DNA from: Taudactylus pleione
Taxonomy: Eukaryota > Chordata > Amphibia > Anura > Myobatrachidae
NCBI GenBank assembly: GCA_031769625.1
Contig: JAUIMM010000213.1
Span: 744,001-808,000 of the forward strand
DNA: 64,000 bases
Direction: 5' to 3'
The stretch's first letter is position 1, and every line of letters begins with the position of its first letter. The position numbers were made by a program, and so were the translations under genes. Positions 12,498 through 25,158 of this stretch are shown here, in pieces. The notes beneath the pieces were generated by a model. The model worked only from the letters and a program-made list of their open reading frames with translations. It made no database searches and had not been told where the DNA came from.

Positions 12498-13130
12498 CTT
12501 GAAACACCAATGAAAAATATTAGCAAATAACTGACGCTATATTTATTGTTAATACATAATAGGAAAATAAAAAAATAAGACATTAATGTTCCAAATATAT
12601 GCGAAGACCCACACATCAAATTCGTCAAATAATGTTAATACAAACTTACCAAAAGTCGAACAATAAGTCACAGTCCAAAAACTTCTCTGGGGCCAAGCCA
12701 AAATAACTGGAAAAAAAATTAATAAATATTAAAATGAAGAAATTCGGATTTTAGATCCCTTATTTTTTAAAGGACATGAAAAAAATACTTACTCCCAAAA
12801 AAACCAACAACGAAAATATCCGCACTAAAAAAAAAAGAACGCAAAATATCCAACAAAAATAAAGCACCAACTACACCTCCAACAAAAACGCCTCACAACC
12901 ACTAATCCCACCAACAATCCACGACTACACACGATACCTCCAACAATCAACACCCGCCACCTCAACTGGAGTCGCACATATCCATAAATAGTCTTTTTTT
13001 TCCCGCTCAAATTAAGGACGGATCATAGGAGCGCACAATCAATGATGCGAACCAAAAATAAGGACGCATGTATAAATACGTCATGGAAAAGCCAAAACGG
13101 TCTGGTGTAGTTCAAGTTGTTTTGATCAGA

Positions 13131-14428
13131 ATGTCTACAGACCAGCAAAACGATGGCCAAGAGGCACCCGGTAAGTACTTCTCTCTTTCTGATTAAAGGA
13201 TTAGTTAGACCCCGAATTTAGAGACAGTTGGACATGTAAGTGATAATATTTTTTGAAATAAAAGGTGTGGAGGATGCCATGGAAGAGGCTGCTGGGCCGA
13301 GTATGCCAACCAAAGAAAGCAAAAAAAAAAGGCAGCCACAATTCACAAGAAAGGAGATGGAGGTTTTGGTTCAATTATGTGTCGACACCCTGCCACAGGC
13401 AGATCGGAATATGGGTTCAAGCCAGAAGTGGAAAATGTGGGAGGAGATAGCCAGTGCTGTCAATAGGGTGGGTGAGTTTAAATGTCTAGCCCGGGATGTC
13501 AAACGCCGGTACGTAAAAACTACATTTTTCATATAAGTGGATACAGGGCCAAATACTGCAGGAATAATGCTTTTTTTACCCACAGATGGACCGATTATAA
13601 ATATCAGCTAAAACTAAAACTGGCAGAGAGGGCTAGGCATGCAAGGGGGACAGGTGGGGGTCCCACCCCTGTGTCATTGGAGCTGAATGACTTGGAAGAG
13701 CTGGCACAGGGGTGTGTGCAGTATGAGGAGGTGTTTGGCGTGTCCAACATGGATACGGACATGCCAGACTTTGCGGCTCCTCATGTTGTCCCAGATAAAT
13801 GTTGCTATGTTACCAACTCAAAAATGTGTTTGTGACAATATGTAGATTGTAATGTTCCTCTTTTCTCATTTTTCTCACAGAGACACAGGCGGATGAGTCT
13901 GCTCCAGAGGGGAGCCTTGGCCGCAGAATTTCTGCTCGCTCTGCAGGGGAGGAAGCAGTAGATCCAGCTGGGGACCCTGCAGAAGCCAGTCCAGGGCAAT
14001 CCCCCTCGCAGGCAGTGGCCCTCCTCACGGATCTCAATTTTAAATCGGATCACCACACGGAGATTCTGCTGAGGATGGACGCCAGTCTGCTACGGGTGGC
14101 GGAGGCCATGGAGCAAAATGCTGCGGCCAACGTGACCATTGGTCAGGCCCTGGCGGAAAATACCAGGGCCAACATCCGAATTGCCAATGCCCTGGAGCAG
14201 CTCGTTTGCCAGCACATGGTGGAGCCGGCCTCCCTTCCTGCTGGAACATCAGGATCCTCCACCTCTGGCACAACAACAGCCATCCCTCCAAATGTGCCTA
14301 GCCCTCTGCCTAGTCCAGAGGCCACAACATCTGCCTCTGGAGAGGCAAGCCAAAGGACATCCCGGCCCGGTCAGGCTCCCACCCTACCCCAGCCAAACGG
14401 GGCAAAAAGCGATGACAGCACTGGCTAA
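13131..14428 (+). pseudogene. E1 second Myb/SANT-like protein gene, four exons, one lost splice donor
   Basis: Harbinger transposases need a Myb-like partner for nuclear import and DNA binding (known for the family). Exons: 13131-13170, 13265-13508, 13586-13794 and 13881-14428, 346 codons if joined. Donors at 13171 (GTAAGT) and 13509 (GTACGT) and acceptors ATAAAAG, CCCACAG and CTCACAG are good. The third donor reads ATAAAT instead of GTAAAT, so this intron probably no longer splices. The boundary is supported because exon 3 is 209 nt in both E1 and E2. The domain runs from FTRKEMEVLVQL through WKMWEEIASAVNRVG to RRWTDYKYQLK. The C-terminal half is Ala-rich and helical (LLRMDASLLRVAEAMEQN), then Ser/Thr/Pro-rich. 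Apart from the donor the frame is open. Confidence 0.85.
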
Positions 14429-14675
14429 TTTTCCCACAATCCTTCTGTGCTTGACCCATATTGCTTAAGGGCAAAAACTTTCCTCTCCTTTCTTGTGAAT
14501 TGTTTTTAATGTGTGTTATTTTATTTTGGCCAAATGCCATTCTTGTTTTTTATTTCATTAGGTCATTTTTTGTGACGTTATCCAGACCTGCAAAGTGGCA
14601 AATGGCCTGGAAAAACAAAAAATGTGTTTCCAAAAATAAAAACATTCTAATTCTTCACCATTGTATTGTGACATT

Positions 14676-15274
14676 GGCCCTCATTCAGAGCCACTCGGTA
14701 TTTGCGGTCATTCGTTCTAAAACAAGGGGTGGCTATTCAAATGAACCGTTCGCTATTTGCGGTCTGTTCACACCTCTAAGTCTGAACGAGCGAGCAAAAC
14801 TTGCGGTTGTAATTTTGAAAAATACGCCCCCTTGCCGCTTGCACCATACGTCATGTCCGCTATTTATTTGATTAATCGAGTACATCGAACAGCGTATGAA
14901 CTGCTCGCTATTCTTGTGGCTGGTTTTTTCAACCGCTATTTTGCGAGCAGTTCTGAGTAAAAAAAAATCAAGTGACGTGGTCAATGATGCTGCTGTATTA
15001 ATTATGCACTCCCTTAAAATGCCCGTTTTGACCTTTAAGCACGCCTGCGTTCGAATTCCACACCCCCATTTTCAAGCACCTTCCCCTGTTACCACCCACA
15101 TACGCCTCCTTCTGTCACTCAAAATAGCAGGCATTCGCTATATAACGAACAAACGATTTTTGGCCGCACTGACTGGTTCGCGCATGCGTATTAAAATCCG
15201 TATGCAAGCGCAGATGTGCGAACATCGGTCAGAAAGAACGAGCGGCCGCTTGCAAGCGGCTCTGAATGAGGGCC
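14676..15274. mobile_element. Harbinger MITE nested in E1, 599 bp, TSD ATT
   Basis: It begins GGCCCTCATTCAGAGCC and ends GGCTCTGAATGAGGGCC, flanked by ATT at 14673-14675 and 15275-15277. About 250 bp of its right side resembles the right end of E1 (the sequence before 16011), suggesting a deletion derivative of an E1-like element. A close relative of 600 bp lies at 62451-63050. It inserted downstream of the stop of the Myb-like gene, so it is younger than E1. Confidence 0.92.
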
Positions 15275-16014
15275 ATTATTCCAAAAATGGTTTTTAGGTA
15301 ATCCCGGCACCAAAAAAATCAAAAAAAAAAAAAAAACTAAAGGGTTAAAAACCATTTCGGAGTTTAAAGGCACACTTTTCCATTAAAAAATGTTTGTGAA
15401 ATTTCTGTGAACATTAAAAATGGAGAAAAAACACAAACATGATGACAATATTGTTGCAATAACATAAACCCAAAAACCAAAAAAAAATAGTATTTCACCT
15501 GCGTACGGTTTTGTGCTTGTAAAAAAAAACTATTTGCTAAACACATTACAAGCAAGTTTGGTAATCAAAGTTGATTGCTTTTCAGGTTAAAAATAAACCA
15601 TCGATGAAACATCGAAGAGGCACGTGGAGGGGGACAAGACCATCAACATTGTGGTCGAGTATACCAGACCCCAAGCTATGTGAGCAGTTTGAACGGAAAG
15701 TGGATCAGACAGTGACGTATGACTCGTTCCGATCACATTTGCCGTTCGCATGAGTTAATTTAGGGACGCCCACAAAATGCCTCGACACGCCTGCGTTTTC
15801 CCATCTCCACCCACGTCACCACCCAAAAACGGCCTGTTCTGTCAATCACATTTGACATGTCACTTTCTGTTCGCTATTTGACGAACGACTTAAAAAAAGA
15901 TCGCAATCAGCCGTACGCACATGCGCTGTGTAACACTGGCGCATGTATGGTTTCACAACATCGGAACGCTACGAGCGTACTGCTGCTAACGAGCGGCTCT
16001 GAATGAGGGCCATG

Positions 16015-17780
16015 ATCAACAGATTTGCAGACCATGAAAATCTGGTAACGTATGGGAGTAAATGATGATCAGCAATTTTCTACTAAATGCCAGAAAACAG
16101 ATGAAAATGGTCGTTCAGACAAGTTTGTTAAATGTTTGATCTAAACAATTTGTTCAAACAACAGTTTTTGTCCATTTTCCAGCGTTTGGGAGCAAATTGC
16201 TGATTGTCATTTGCTTTCATACCTTACCAGGTTTTCATTCCAACCAATCAACTAGTTGGATGGTTGGACAGAAAATCTTTACGTGTGTATGCAGCTTGAA
16301 TACTCCAGTCTCCACTCCAGAGTCACATAAATGCGTGGCAACACAATGCATACTAAAACCTTGTGGGCTGTCATTTTCTTTTTAGTAGGGATAAAGACTA
16401 TTATAGGACCAAAATAACTGCTTTCTACAGCAGTACCCAATACACAGCCACAATAAATATTATTTCAGGCCCCCCAGTATATCCCCTTTCACATGATACA
16501 AAATCCTCTGCTTCCAAATGTTCCACTTAATTTACTATTTCCTTTACCTGGGCTGATTTAATGACATAATAGTAAATAACACAAAGCTCAACAATTAATA
16601 GTATGAGAGCAATACATTTTGTACCAGGGAGGGGTCATCACTTGATGGTCTATTTATATAATTTTCTGTCTACATGTAATAATTACTATTCATCTCCGAA
16701 TTTCAGAGATCAACTTTGATACTATTCAGTGGGACTTTATGCAGTACGAACACAATATAAAATATAATTTCCTGGATGGTTGAGCCTGTCTGCGACTTAA
16801 TGAACTCTAAATCCATCTTTGAATCTGAACTGCATACCAGAGAACAGTATGGAAGGTCTCAGCAGAAAGAAAAACAAATTAGATAGTGAATGTTTTTGTA
16901 CAGATGAAAAAGGACAGGTAATTTTGCTTCGTCTGCCTTCGCACAAGCACATCGAGAGAAAACAACTTTGTATCTCCTCATTTTGACTATAACTAGCAGT
17001 GACATATCAGAACTGAAATATTTTTATTTTGTGCCTGAGGAAACACTAGGTTCCAGGAACTACAAAGACCATTCATACATAAATGTAATAAGATCAGAGA
17101 AGCTGGTGAACTTTGTGAACAAGCCAAGTAGAAGGGAAATTGTAGGTTTGTATGTGAATAATGACTAATATAAATAAAGGACATTATATGAGAGGTTTAA
17201 ATTATTGCTGCTGTAGTTTTTTGCTATTCTTTTATATTACTAAAAATGTGAATTTTAACAGAGTTCATAAATCGTGCACTGATGTATAATACATTATGGA
17301 AAATGTGGTTTTCATTTGCAACACAGTTACATAAAATTAACAAGCACCATCCTGGTAACTGTAACAAATTATACATGAAGGTCACACTTTTCAGCACATA
17401 TTCACTTGTTTTTAGTCTTGTGCTTGTAGAATAAATGCACTCAGGCCATTATGATGAAAACCCAGCCACCCTTTACTGACACAATTACATAACAAAAAAG
17501 CAACATGAAAAGCTGAATGAGCTAACCAAGGAAATCCAGTGTCCGGTTCATGTTCTGCCGATGATGTATACACAGAAACAACTGGGCCCAGACATTTCCA
17601 CACAGCTCTTTTGCTTCACCCTATTGTGCAGTGGCTCACGACCCAAATGTTAAAGCTAAGTTCAGGTTTGCAGCCAACCTGTAAGGATGAGTATGTGCAT
17701 CGGTGTACCATATCACTTCTATGGAAAGAAACCAGTGTAATTTGCATAAATGTGCTTTTTATGTATACTACTGATGCATC
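16015..17780. other. AT-rich intergenic sequence, no gene seen
   Basis: I see no long frame, no terminal repeats and no RNA gene in this stretch. The short frames lack any recognisable motif. Confidence 0.4.
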
Positions 17781-17782
17781 CT

Positions 17783-17999
17783 GTTACATCGTCGCTGATC
17801 GCGCTACAAACGTGCGCACGCATCGTCCCATGCTCTTAGCCCATGCTGCATACCCTACGGTACGCTATGGCACACACTGTGATCTCACCATGCAATCCTA
17901 TGGGGTCACGAGTGTGAACGCGGCGCGTGTAACCGTTCGCAGGTGCACGACACATTCCAAGCGCGAAGCAATTTTCCGCGTAAGCGGCAAAGATGTAAC
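17783..17999. mobile_element. Possible short inverted-repeat element, 217 bp, GC-rich
   Basis: The ends GTTACATC and GATGTAAC are complementary, with further loose complementarity inwards. The GC and CpG content jumps sharply compared with both flanks. No target duplication is clear, so the superfamily is unknown. Confidence 0.4.
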
Positions 18000-18002
18000 C
18001 TG

Positions 18003-20460
18003 GCATATCTAACATTAATTGATGGTTAATGTTCTTTTATCCATGTGATGTTGCCATGAATAATTTAGATCAAATTCAATAATATTCCCCATATTATTAC
18101 ACCTAAGGTGTGACACTATCACATTGGGCTGACCTCATATTACTTTTACCTTCAATACCTGCATCTTAAAGTTTCCCCTTAGAATATAACTGTTACCCAG
18201 CCAATCTATAGTCACTACCCTCTGCAACAACCCTAAACATCAGCCCTGGCAGTTTAATAAAAGCAGTTGTGACCAATAAGCTATACAGAATGCAGTGAAG
18301 GCTTGTGCTTGATAACCACTTTTATGTTAAATCACCACACTACTGCGCCCACATAAACATAACATAATCTTTAACTATTGGAATTGCATCTGACTACCCT
18401 CTTGATGTCTTTGAGTGATCACTCCTTCCTACCTGACAAGGTTTCCTCTGAAGGAAAGTGTCTCAAATAGTCTAGTATCACAGCCTTTTTTTAAGAAAAG
18501 CATAAAACTGAACTCTAGTGTCACAGTCATTCTATCACAGTATAGAAGACAGTGGAAGGAGCAATATACCTGTGAGCAACAATTTAAACTAATAGTGTTG
18601 CCCACCTTTTTAGAGACTGTGTAAAATCCCAATATTGGTTCACAGATTATCATCTCACTCAAAATTTAGAACATGAGCCACGTCTTTACATAGGTTATCA
18701 GATTAATCATTGAGGCAGTCAGATTGTATCTCAATTACACCAAGTAGTTACAGCCAATATTGAATATACAATGTGAAAATATATAAAATCTCCCTTGGAA
18801 TAAACTATTGGATTTATAAAGATAATTGAACACCATGCATACACAAAATGCATAGTCAAACCTTTTACTCATTCAAGGCTAGATATATTTGATATAAACA
18901 GTAAGTCTGTGTATCATTTCTTTCTTGATATAGAAAGTACATCGAGTGAGACCCAATACTCCTATTGTCCATCCAGTTTTGTACCCCAGATAGGGAGCAA
19001 ATTACTATAGTGTATAATGAGCAGCAGTTATCAGTTACTGTCTCCACAGTTACAACCAGCAATAAGAAATATTTAGAAGCACTGTATAACATACGCAAAG
19101 GCAATAAAATATAGTTATTAAACCAATATAGGCATTTAAGGTTCCAAAGTCTCCAAGCTAAATATTATCAATCTGAACATGCAATATATTTATCTTGAAA
19201 TCTGGAGATAATTCATCAAATAGTAAAGTCATCAGGCTATGGGAAAACTTGAACCAAGGAGAAAATATTGATAACTCATGCATCTATTTACAGCAATTGC
19301 TGTAATTGTAAGTCAGTTGTATGTTTCCCCAGTTAGAAATTGTTTCAAAACATCTTGAAAGAGTAATTTCAGTGCATTTTTTATATTAATGTATGTTCAT
19401 GCGCCATAGACTGTCATATTTTTCTAAATACACATGCCATTCATTCAAAAGATGACATGACTCTCTTAAGATTATAGTGTGCACCAAGTAACATCCCTCT
19501 CAGTATTTCACTTTTGAATTACTATTTTCTACAGGCCGCACTGTAGCTCTTCCATGTCTTTGATCTCAAGGGCTGCTCCATTGGATCGCAAATGTATCAA
19601 AGATTGAATGGGCAAATTATGTTTGATTGGCAACTCACAACAAAGGTTATGATGACCTAGAACTGTAATCTGTGCCCACACTAATATGTACAGGTTTCAG
19701 TTTATGCTGACTATTTTCACTGCATCCTTTGAATCTGTGGCTGTTTTAAGAGTTATAGTGCTATTGGTTTTTTGTCTACTGTATTGTACTGTATTGTACT
19801 GTATTGTTTTGTTTTGCCCTCTGCACGGCACTGCGGACCACTTGTTGCACCCTATAAATAAAGTTTACTAATAATAATAACAACCCATATGAGCTTATAG
19901 GTTGAGCTCACATATCCTGAATGTACATCCATAGATCCATTATGGTTCTTTCTGGTGCAGCTCAATACCTATATTGTCTGGCATGTCAATCTGCTGTTGT
20001 CTGTACTCTTGATGGGGTTGATGATGCTTATTTCTGTCACAACTCAGGAAGGGTGAGTGCTCAGCTATTTTTGTCTAAATTACAGTTTCAAATGGTTTAT
20101 GTTACAAAATTGTAAGTGTAGAGAAAAGCGGATTTTGGCATCCACATGGGCATAACCGCACCAAATGCAAATGGTATAAACATGTAACTTGTTGTTTCTT
20201 TTTTTCTCTTTAACTTGGTATGGAATGTTATCTATGTGTAGAAAATGACAAGCCTTTGAACATAGGTTGAAAGAGAGGTTAAGGAAGTTCTGTGTTCTTG
20301 CCCAGACATAAATGTCCAATGGTACTGTTTACATTGTATGTAAAATCTATCTATTTTCTGTAGGAGAAATGTTTTTTCAAATTGTATAGCTGAGAGGTAA
20401 TGAACTGTCTAGTGTTTACTTATTGCCCTAGACTCAGGGTACAAGTTTTTAATGACTGTG
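18003..20460. other. AT-rich intergenic sequence, no gene seen
   Basis: No coding or repeat structure is recognised, apart from a short simple repeat (CTGTATTGTA units near 19780-19806) followed by a TATAAATAAAG...TAATAATAATAA stretch near 19850-19882 that resembles a SINE 3' tail. Confidence 0.4.
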
Positions 20461-20469
20461 GTTTCCTCA

Positions 20470-21240
20470 CTTGAAGCAGGAATGAAAGAGTGGAGTCTGG
20501 TTATAACCCCACAGGGGGTCAGGCTTACAGGCCAAGGAGAGACAGACCGACCAGCAAGGTGTCAAATCTTTCCCCTAGCCACCTGTAAGAAGTGTCCAGC
20601 TCTATGGACACAGGCCTAATCTCTGTGCACCAAACAGGATGGAGTGAGCAATGATTAATTAAATGAAATAACCCCTGCTCAAATGTCTGGAAGTCTAGTC
20701 AGAGGGACAATGCACTTGGAGTTGAGAAGGATTAAAATCAGCCTAGAGGGGGGAGATGAGGGGGGTGCATGGAGAAACAGACATAAAACTATCACTGACT
20801 ATACTGACTATCGTGCAGTACAGAGCGATCCAGAGTTCGTCATTGAGACTGCCTCTTGCCAGTCAACGTGGTTTGTTTATTCCCTTTTATTTATTCTGAA
20901 ATTGTGAGTAATTTGTGTGAACCCTTTTATTGTAACATTATTATATCTTGTAATTTTTGTAACTAAGCTTTGAAGATTTTCTTGAATTAAAAAATTTTTC
21001 TAGTTCTGGTACTGTTTTTATGACCCAAGGCCTAATTTGGCCCATGTTACCTATTTTTACCAAGTGTGCATAATTGTTTAGCAGGTAAGAGCAAAGTCTT
21101 ACCCTGTATTTAATACTAAAGTTCACCTTTACTGGTGGCAGCTATCAGGTTTATTTAACCACACGTGCTGAGTTAACTTGTAAAAGTCACGGGTGGCGAT
21201 TCTCAGATTGGCATATCTGGAGGGATCGGCTGGAGGTCCA
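20470..21240 (+). mobile_element. Possible retroelement LTR end with primer-binding-like site
   Basis: A stretch with LTR-like texture runs up to a TTTACTGGTGGCAGC sequence at about 21128-21142. A TGG-starting site directly after an LTR end is where reverse transcription of retroelements is primed. No second LTR and no downstream gag or pol were recognised, and the left boundary is a guess. Confidence 0.3.
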
Positions 21241-22477
21241 TGACAGTAAGTACAGTCACCTGCAATACTATACTCCCCCACTAACCTTGCTGTAACTGTT
21301 CTGTGGGGATAATTATCTCTTGGGGCACGCCAGCTGTAATGTTATGTGGAATAATGGGGATACCTGAATTCATAATGGTTATGTCCTTCAATATGCCTAA
21401 AATTATGTTAAGTGTTGATGCTATTAAGTGTTCATGGTCAATCTATATGTATGTGCAGCTGTTGACACCACACAGAAGGGAATATGTTAAACTTCTATCA
21501 GTGTGTGCTCCTCAGATGATGAGGGGTATTGCATTACTTGGTTAGGTTCATGGCTGGTTTCCAGGTATGCAGAGTCCATTGGCTCTCCCTCCTGGCCTTG
21601 GTGGAGTTTATGATAATGTGTTAATGCTTTGCTGAGTCATTTGGTGATTCCCCTTCAAATCAGTTGCATCCACTTAAACATGAATGTTTAGTATATTTTT
21701 GAGCTGGCCTAAAAGCTAAAGAAAGATAGAATATACCTCACCATGTGCTGTTCACATTGTTTAGTATCATGCATAGGTTCAAATAAGGGATATTTTCAAG
21801 GCCAGCATCCATTTTCATGCTTCTGGAAGGTTGCGGCCCTCTGACTAGATTCCTTATGTATTGGCTGGTGGTTACAGAAGTGAGATATAACAGATAGTTA
21901 ATTGGACCAGTAGCCATAGGACATACTGGGGAGAGGTCATTAGGCATGGGTCGGGAAGCAGACAGGCAAGGTGGTACCAAGGGATGGACTGGAGTAAGTT
22001 AGGAGGAAACCAAACACTGGAGTGAGCCTAATACTGTACTCTGGTAGTGATACACAGTTTGAAATTGGTGCCAGCATGATGTCAGAGGTCACATTTCTGC
22101 AATTATAAACATGGGTTAGTAGACCACCTGCACTTAAAACATAATGGGGAAACAGAGAGGTAGCAGATTATGGAGGCAGATGGTGGACAGCCACCCATAG
22201 AAGATCAGCCCCGCCTGCCAGAGACCAGCATCGCCAGACCCGGGAAGGAGAAGCACACTATGATATTACACCCTTCCTTATGGGTGGCCATCAAACACCC
22301 CTGAAAAGATTTATGGATACATTTTATATGGAACTTGTATGTAAGTTGAGAGGCATACATATTTGAGAATTTCACCCTACTTCTCTCCTATAGACTGAAA
22401 CTCTTCCAGCCACCCAAGTATTGAATGGAATCTCAGAAGATTCTAGAGTCCAGAATCTGTTATTTCTTTCCTGGTGG

Positions 22478-22984
22478 TCAACTGAGATGCCAGAGGGAGG
22501 ACACTTGGAAAAATGGAAAACCAATTAAAGGTTTAAAAAGGGAGACATGAAAGAAAATGGGGATCTTGAGTGTAGACTGGATCTCCACCCTTAATGCCAC
22601 TGGATTAATACCTTGTAAAAATTTGGAGTGGCCCAATATATTTATGGAGATAATTTCATGGTGGACACTTTCAAACATACTATACAGTAGGTGTATTTTT
22701 GAAAGCCAAACCCTGTCTCCCAGCTTTACTAAATTAACTTTCCTTCTGCTCCTGTTAGTGCAAAGCTTGTTCCAGAAAAGAAACAGACTGACAGAAGGGT
22801 AATTCTGGCAAGATAAGATAGGAAACATTGTGGATGTAGAAGGGAAAAAATCCTGAGGCCTAATGGAAGAGGTTATTATGAAAGAATTCAGCTCATGGCA
22901 GTAGAGAAACACAGTCATGTTGATTGGCTGAAATTCACAGTATATTCTGATAACTTTCTCCAGATTTTGATTCACCCATTCCAA
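22478..22984 (-). pseudogene. Ty3/Gypsy integrase C-terminal region
   Basis: An open frame contains RVNQNLE-type and IYCEFQP motifs, then KLGDRVWLS, NPVALRVEI, STLKIPIFFHVSLFKPLIG. These are the classical end of Gypsy integrase leading into the chromodomain-like tail. Several stretches are scrambled by frameshifts: the middle lacks the usual KLGPRY/GPF segment in frame. It lies downstream (minus sense) of the RNase H fragment, in the normal pol order. Confidence 0.88.
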
Positions 22985-23816
22985 TTGGCATTTTTACTAA
23001 GGATGTTAAGCTTAGGAGAAGTTTCCAACTTTAAAATTATGTTTTTAGCAAAGCCATGACATCTGAAGATTTATTTGATGAATATTAACTAGCTTTGGAA
23101 CCAAAGGCAATCCTTTTAAATGGACAAGGTGTGCTGTTTAGAAAACCAGTCCACCACCACCCTGATGTTATTAAACCCTTGCAGGGGGTAGTTCCAAAAT
23201 AAACTCCATGGAAATATGTGGCCACTGACGATCAGGAATTGGTAAAGGATGGAAAAGGCCTATAAGGACTTGTGCTGGGCACAAGTAGAACACAAAGCCA
23301 TAGAATCCTTAACATCCAAATATCCATCAGGGATTCCTGAGGATCAAGTCCACAGTTTTATTCACCCCTGCATGACCAGTGAAATATGATGCATGTGGGA
23401 GTTCTCACTGTGATATCTTTGGTACAGAATGAGCGAGACAACGCATCATCCTTGATATTTTTTATACAAGGTCAATATGTGTTAACCAGGTTAAAATGGT
23501 TGATGAAAAATGATCACCTCACCAGGTGGTAATTTAAACAATGTGCTATTTGTTCGTAAAATAGTTTTTATAGTCAGTGAAGACCGTTACTGGAGATTTC
23601 GCTCCTCCTAATAAGTGGCACCATTCCTATAAAACAAGTTTGAATGCTAACAGTTCCTTGCCCCCAATAGCATACAGTATTCTTTTTGGAAACTGAAAAC
23701 TTATGGGAGAAGACACCATAGGAGTACTAATTCCCAGATGCATCTTTCTTTGAAATAACAGCCCCAACTCCAACAGTAGAGGTATCCACTTCTGAGAAGG
23801 ACAGATTGAGATCTGG

Positions 23817-24104
23817 TTACCTTAGAATTGGTGCTGATGTAAAGAGTTGTTTTAGATGATAGAATGCATATTCAGCTTCAGGAGGCCAATCCTTGGAATA
23901 TTGTGATTTCCAGTTATGTTCTATGATAGGTGCCTGTTCCCAATGGGATGTTAAAAGCTTGGGAATATCAGTGAATATAAACACATGATTGAAGAAGACA
24001 CACAACACAAAAAAACAGTTCATAGATGTACAGTCCTGGGGAGCCCAATTGCCTAATTCAGTTAGACACCCAGATTTGAAATGGATATTGTCAGCATAGT
24101 TCAA
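23817..24104 (-). pseudogene. Ty3/Gypsy reverse transcriptase/RNase H junction fragment
   Basis: The frame ends with PPEAEYAFYHLKQLFTSAPI, the hallmark of the start of the RNase H region in Gypsy pol. An LLTSHWEQAP-type stretch lies just before it. The upstream part is not clean RT sequence. The catalytic YxDD region is absent, lost in the deletion towards the 5' LTR. Confidence 0.85.
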
Positions 24105-24151
24105 GGAGAGGCTACAGTGTATCTTTGTAGCTAACGTTTATACCCTTAAGG

Positions 24152-25158
24152 TGTCACGACTAGGGTTTTGCGGCGTGGAAGTTGTGGTCCTTGCCGGTGG
24201 GGGCGCTGTGGCGGGGTCCTTTCAGTGAGGGAGCTGGCATGTGGAGACTGGCATTGTTTGTGTGTGGGGGTCTGTCAGCACTGAGCCATCCTGGCAAGAG
24301 TAAGTCTAGCAGTGTCTCAGCATCACAGGTACATGGGAACGGCCATCTTGCCTCAGGTCATGTGACATAGTGGGCCTATCCTGATGCGTTAGGTGATCTC
24401 TCCAGCCACTCACGCTCTGCTGCTTGGTACTTAAGGGGGTTTGGAGCTCTCTGTAGTGGATAGTGCAACCGTGTGTTTCAGCATTAGCTATGAGAGAGTT
24501 CCTGTGCTTCTGACCTTAGTCTTGTGCTCCGGTGCTTGCCCTTACTCCTGATTGGTCCCTGGCTCCCTGAAATCTGCACCATACTACCCTCCCTTCCTTC
24601 CTGCTGTGGATCAAGTCCTGTTACTTCTACCTACCCACTCCTCCCTGAACCTGCAGTTCCCAAACCTACTCATTCCTTCCTGAGCCTGCTGTTCCCAATT
24701 ACCTACTAAAGCCTGCACCTGAGTTTTCAGCAACTATTACAGCATTTCCATATTACCCTGTGCAGTCAACTCTCAGCATTTATTTATTTCCCTTCAGCCA
24801 TTATCACAGCATTTCTGTATTGCCCTGTTTAGCCATCATCTCAGCATTACCTGATTTCCCTTTCAGCTATTATCACAGTATTCCCGGATTCCCTATCCTG
24901 CTATTACCACTGACTTTCTGGACTTTTCCTTCAGCTCCACAGTTACCTCAGTAATCAAGACTTTGTTTTAATTCTGTCACTGATTTGGACATTCAATCAT
25001 TGCATCACTAGTGTTCCTTTGGTCACAGATGTTAATCAGTATTATTCTTGTGCTTGTCTACAAGAATTTACATTAAACAACCCACCTTTGAGTTTAAATC
25101 TGTTCCGGTGTCTGCTCCTGTTTCCACCCTGGGTCCACAACAAACACAGATCCTAACA
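24152..25158 (+). mobile_element. Solo LTR, 1007 bp, TSD TAAGG
   Basis: It begins TGTCACGACTAGGG and ends GATCCTAACA, giving the TG...CA ends of an LTR. The 5-bp sequence TAAGG flanks it exactly (24147-24151 and 25159-25163). It sits inside the minus-strand Gypsy element, so it came later. Its end pattern is close to that of the LTR at 41284-42945. No internal region remains, which fits LTR-LTR recombination. Confidence 0.9.

Larger units (their letters stand above)
7748..16011 (+). mobile_element. E1: complete three-gene PIF/Harbinger element, 8.26 kb, TSD ATG
   Basis: The left end reads GGGCCTGATTCAGAGCCG. The right end, reversed, reads GGCCCTCATTCAGAGCCG, with two mismatches in 18. ATG flanks both sides (7745-7747 and 16012-16014), giving the 3-bp duplication of Harbinger elements. 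Subterminal regions are full of CGCTCG/CGAGCG motifs. Inside are a Myb/SANT-like gene with a proline-rich exon (+), the DDE transposase (-) and a second Myb/SANT-like gene (+), with a 47-bp tandem repeat between the last two. A 599-bp MITE with its own TSD is nested near the right end. All three genes carry disabling changes, so it is no longer autonomous. Confidence 0.88.

Noticed and set aside
22557..22802. Plus-strand frame opposite the Gypsy integrase
   Set aside because: Shadow of the minus-strand integrase, which has clear family motifs.
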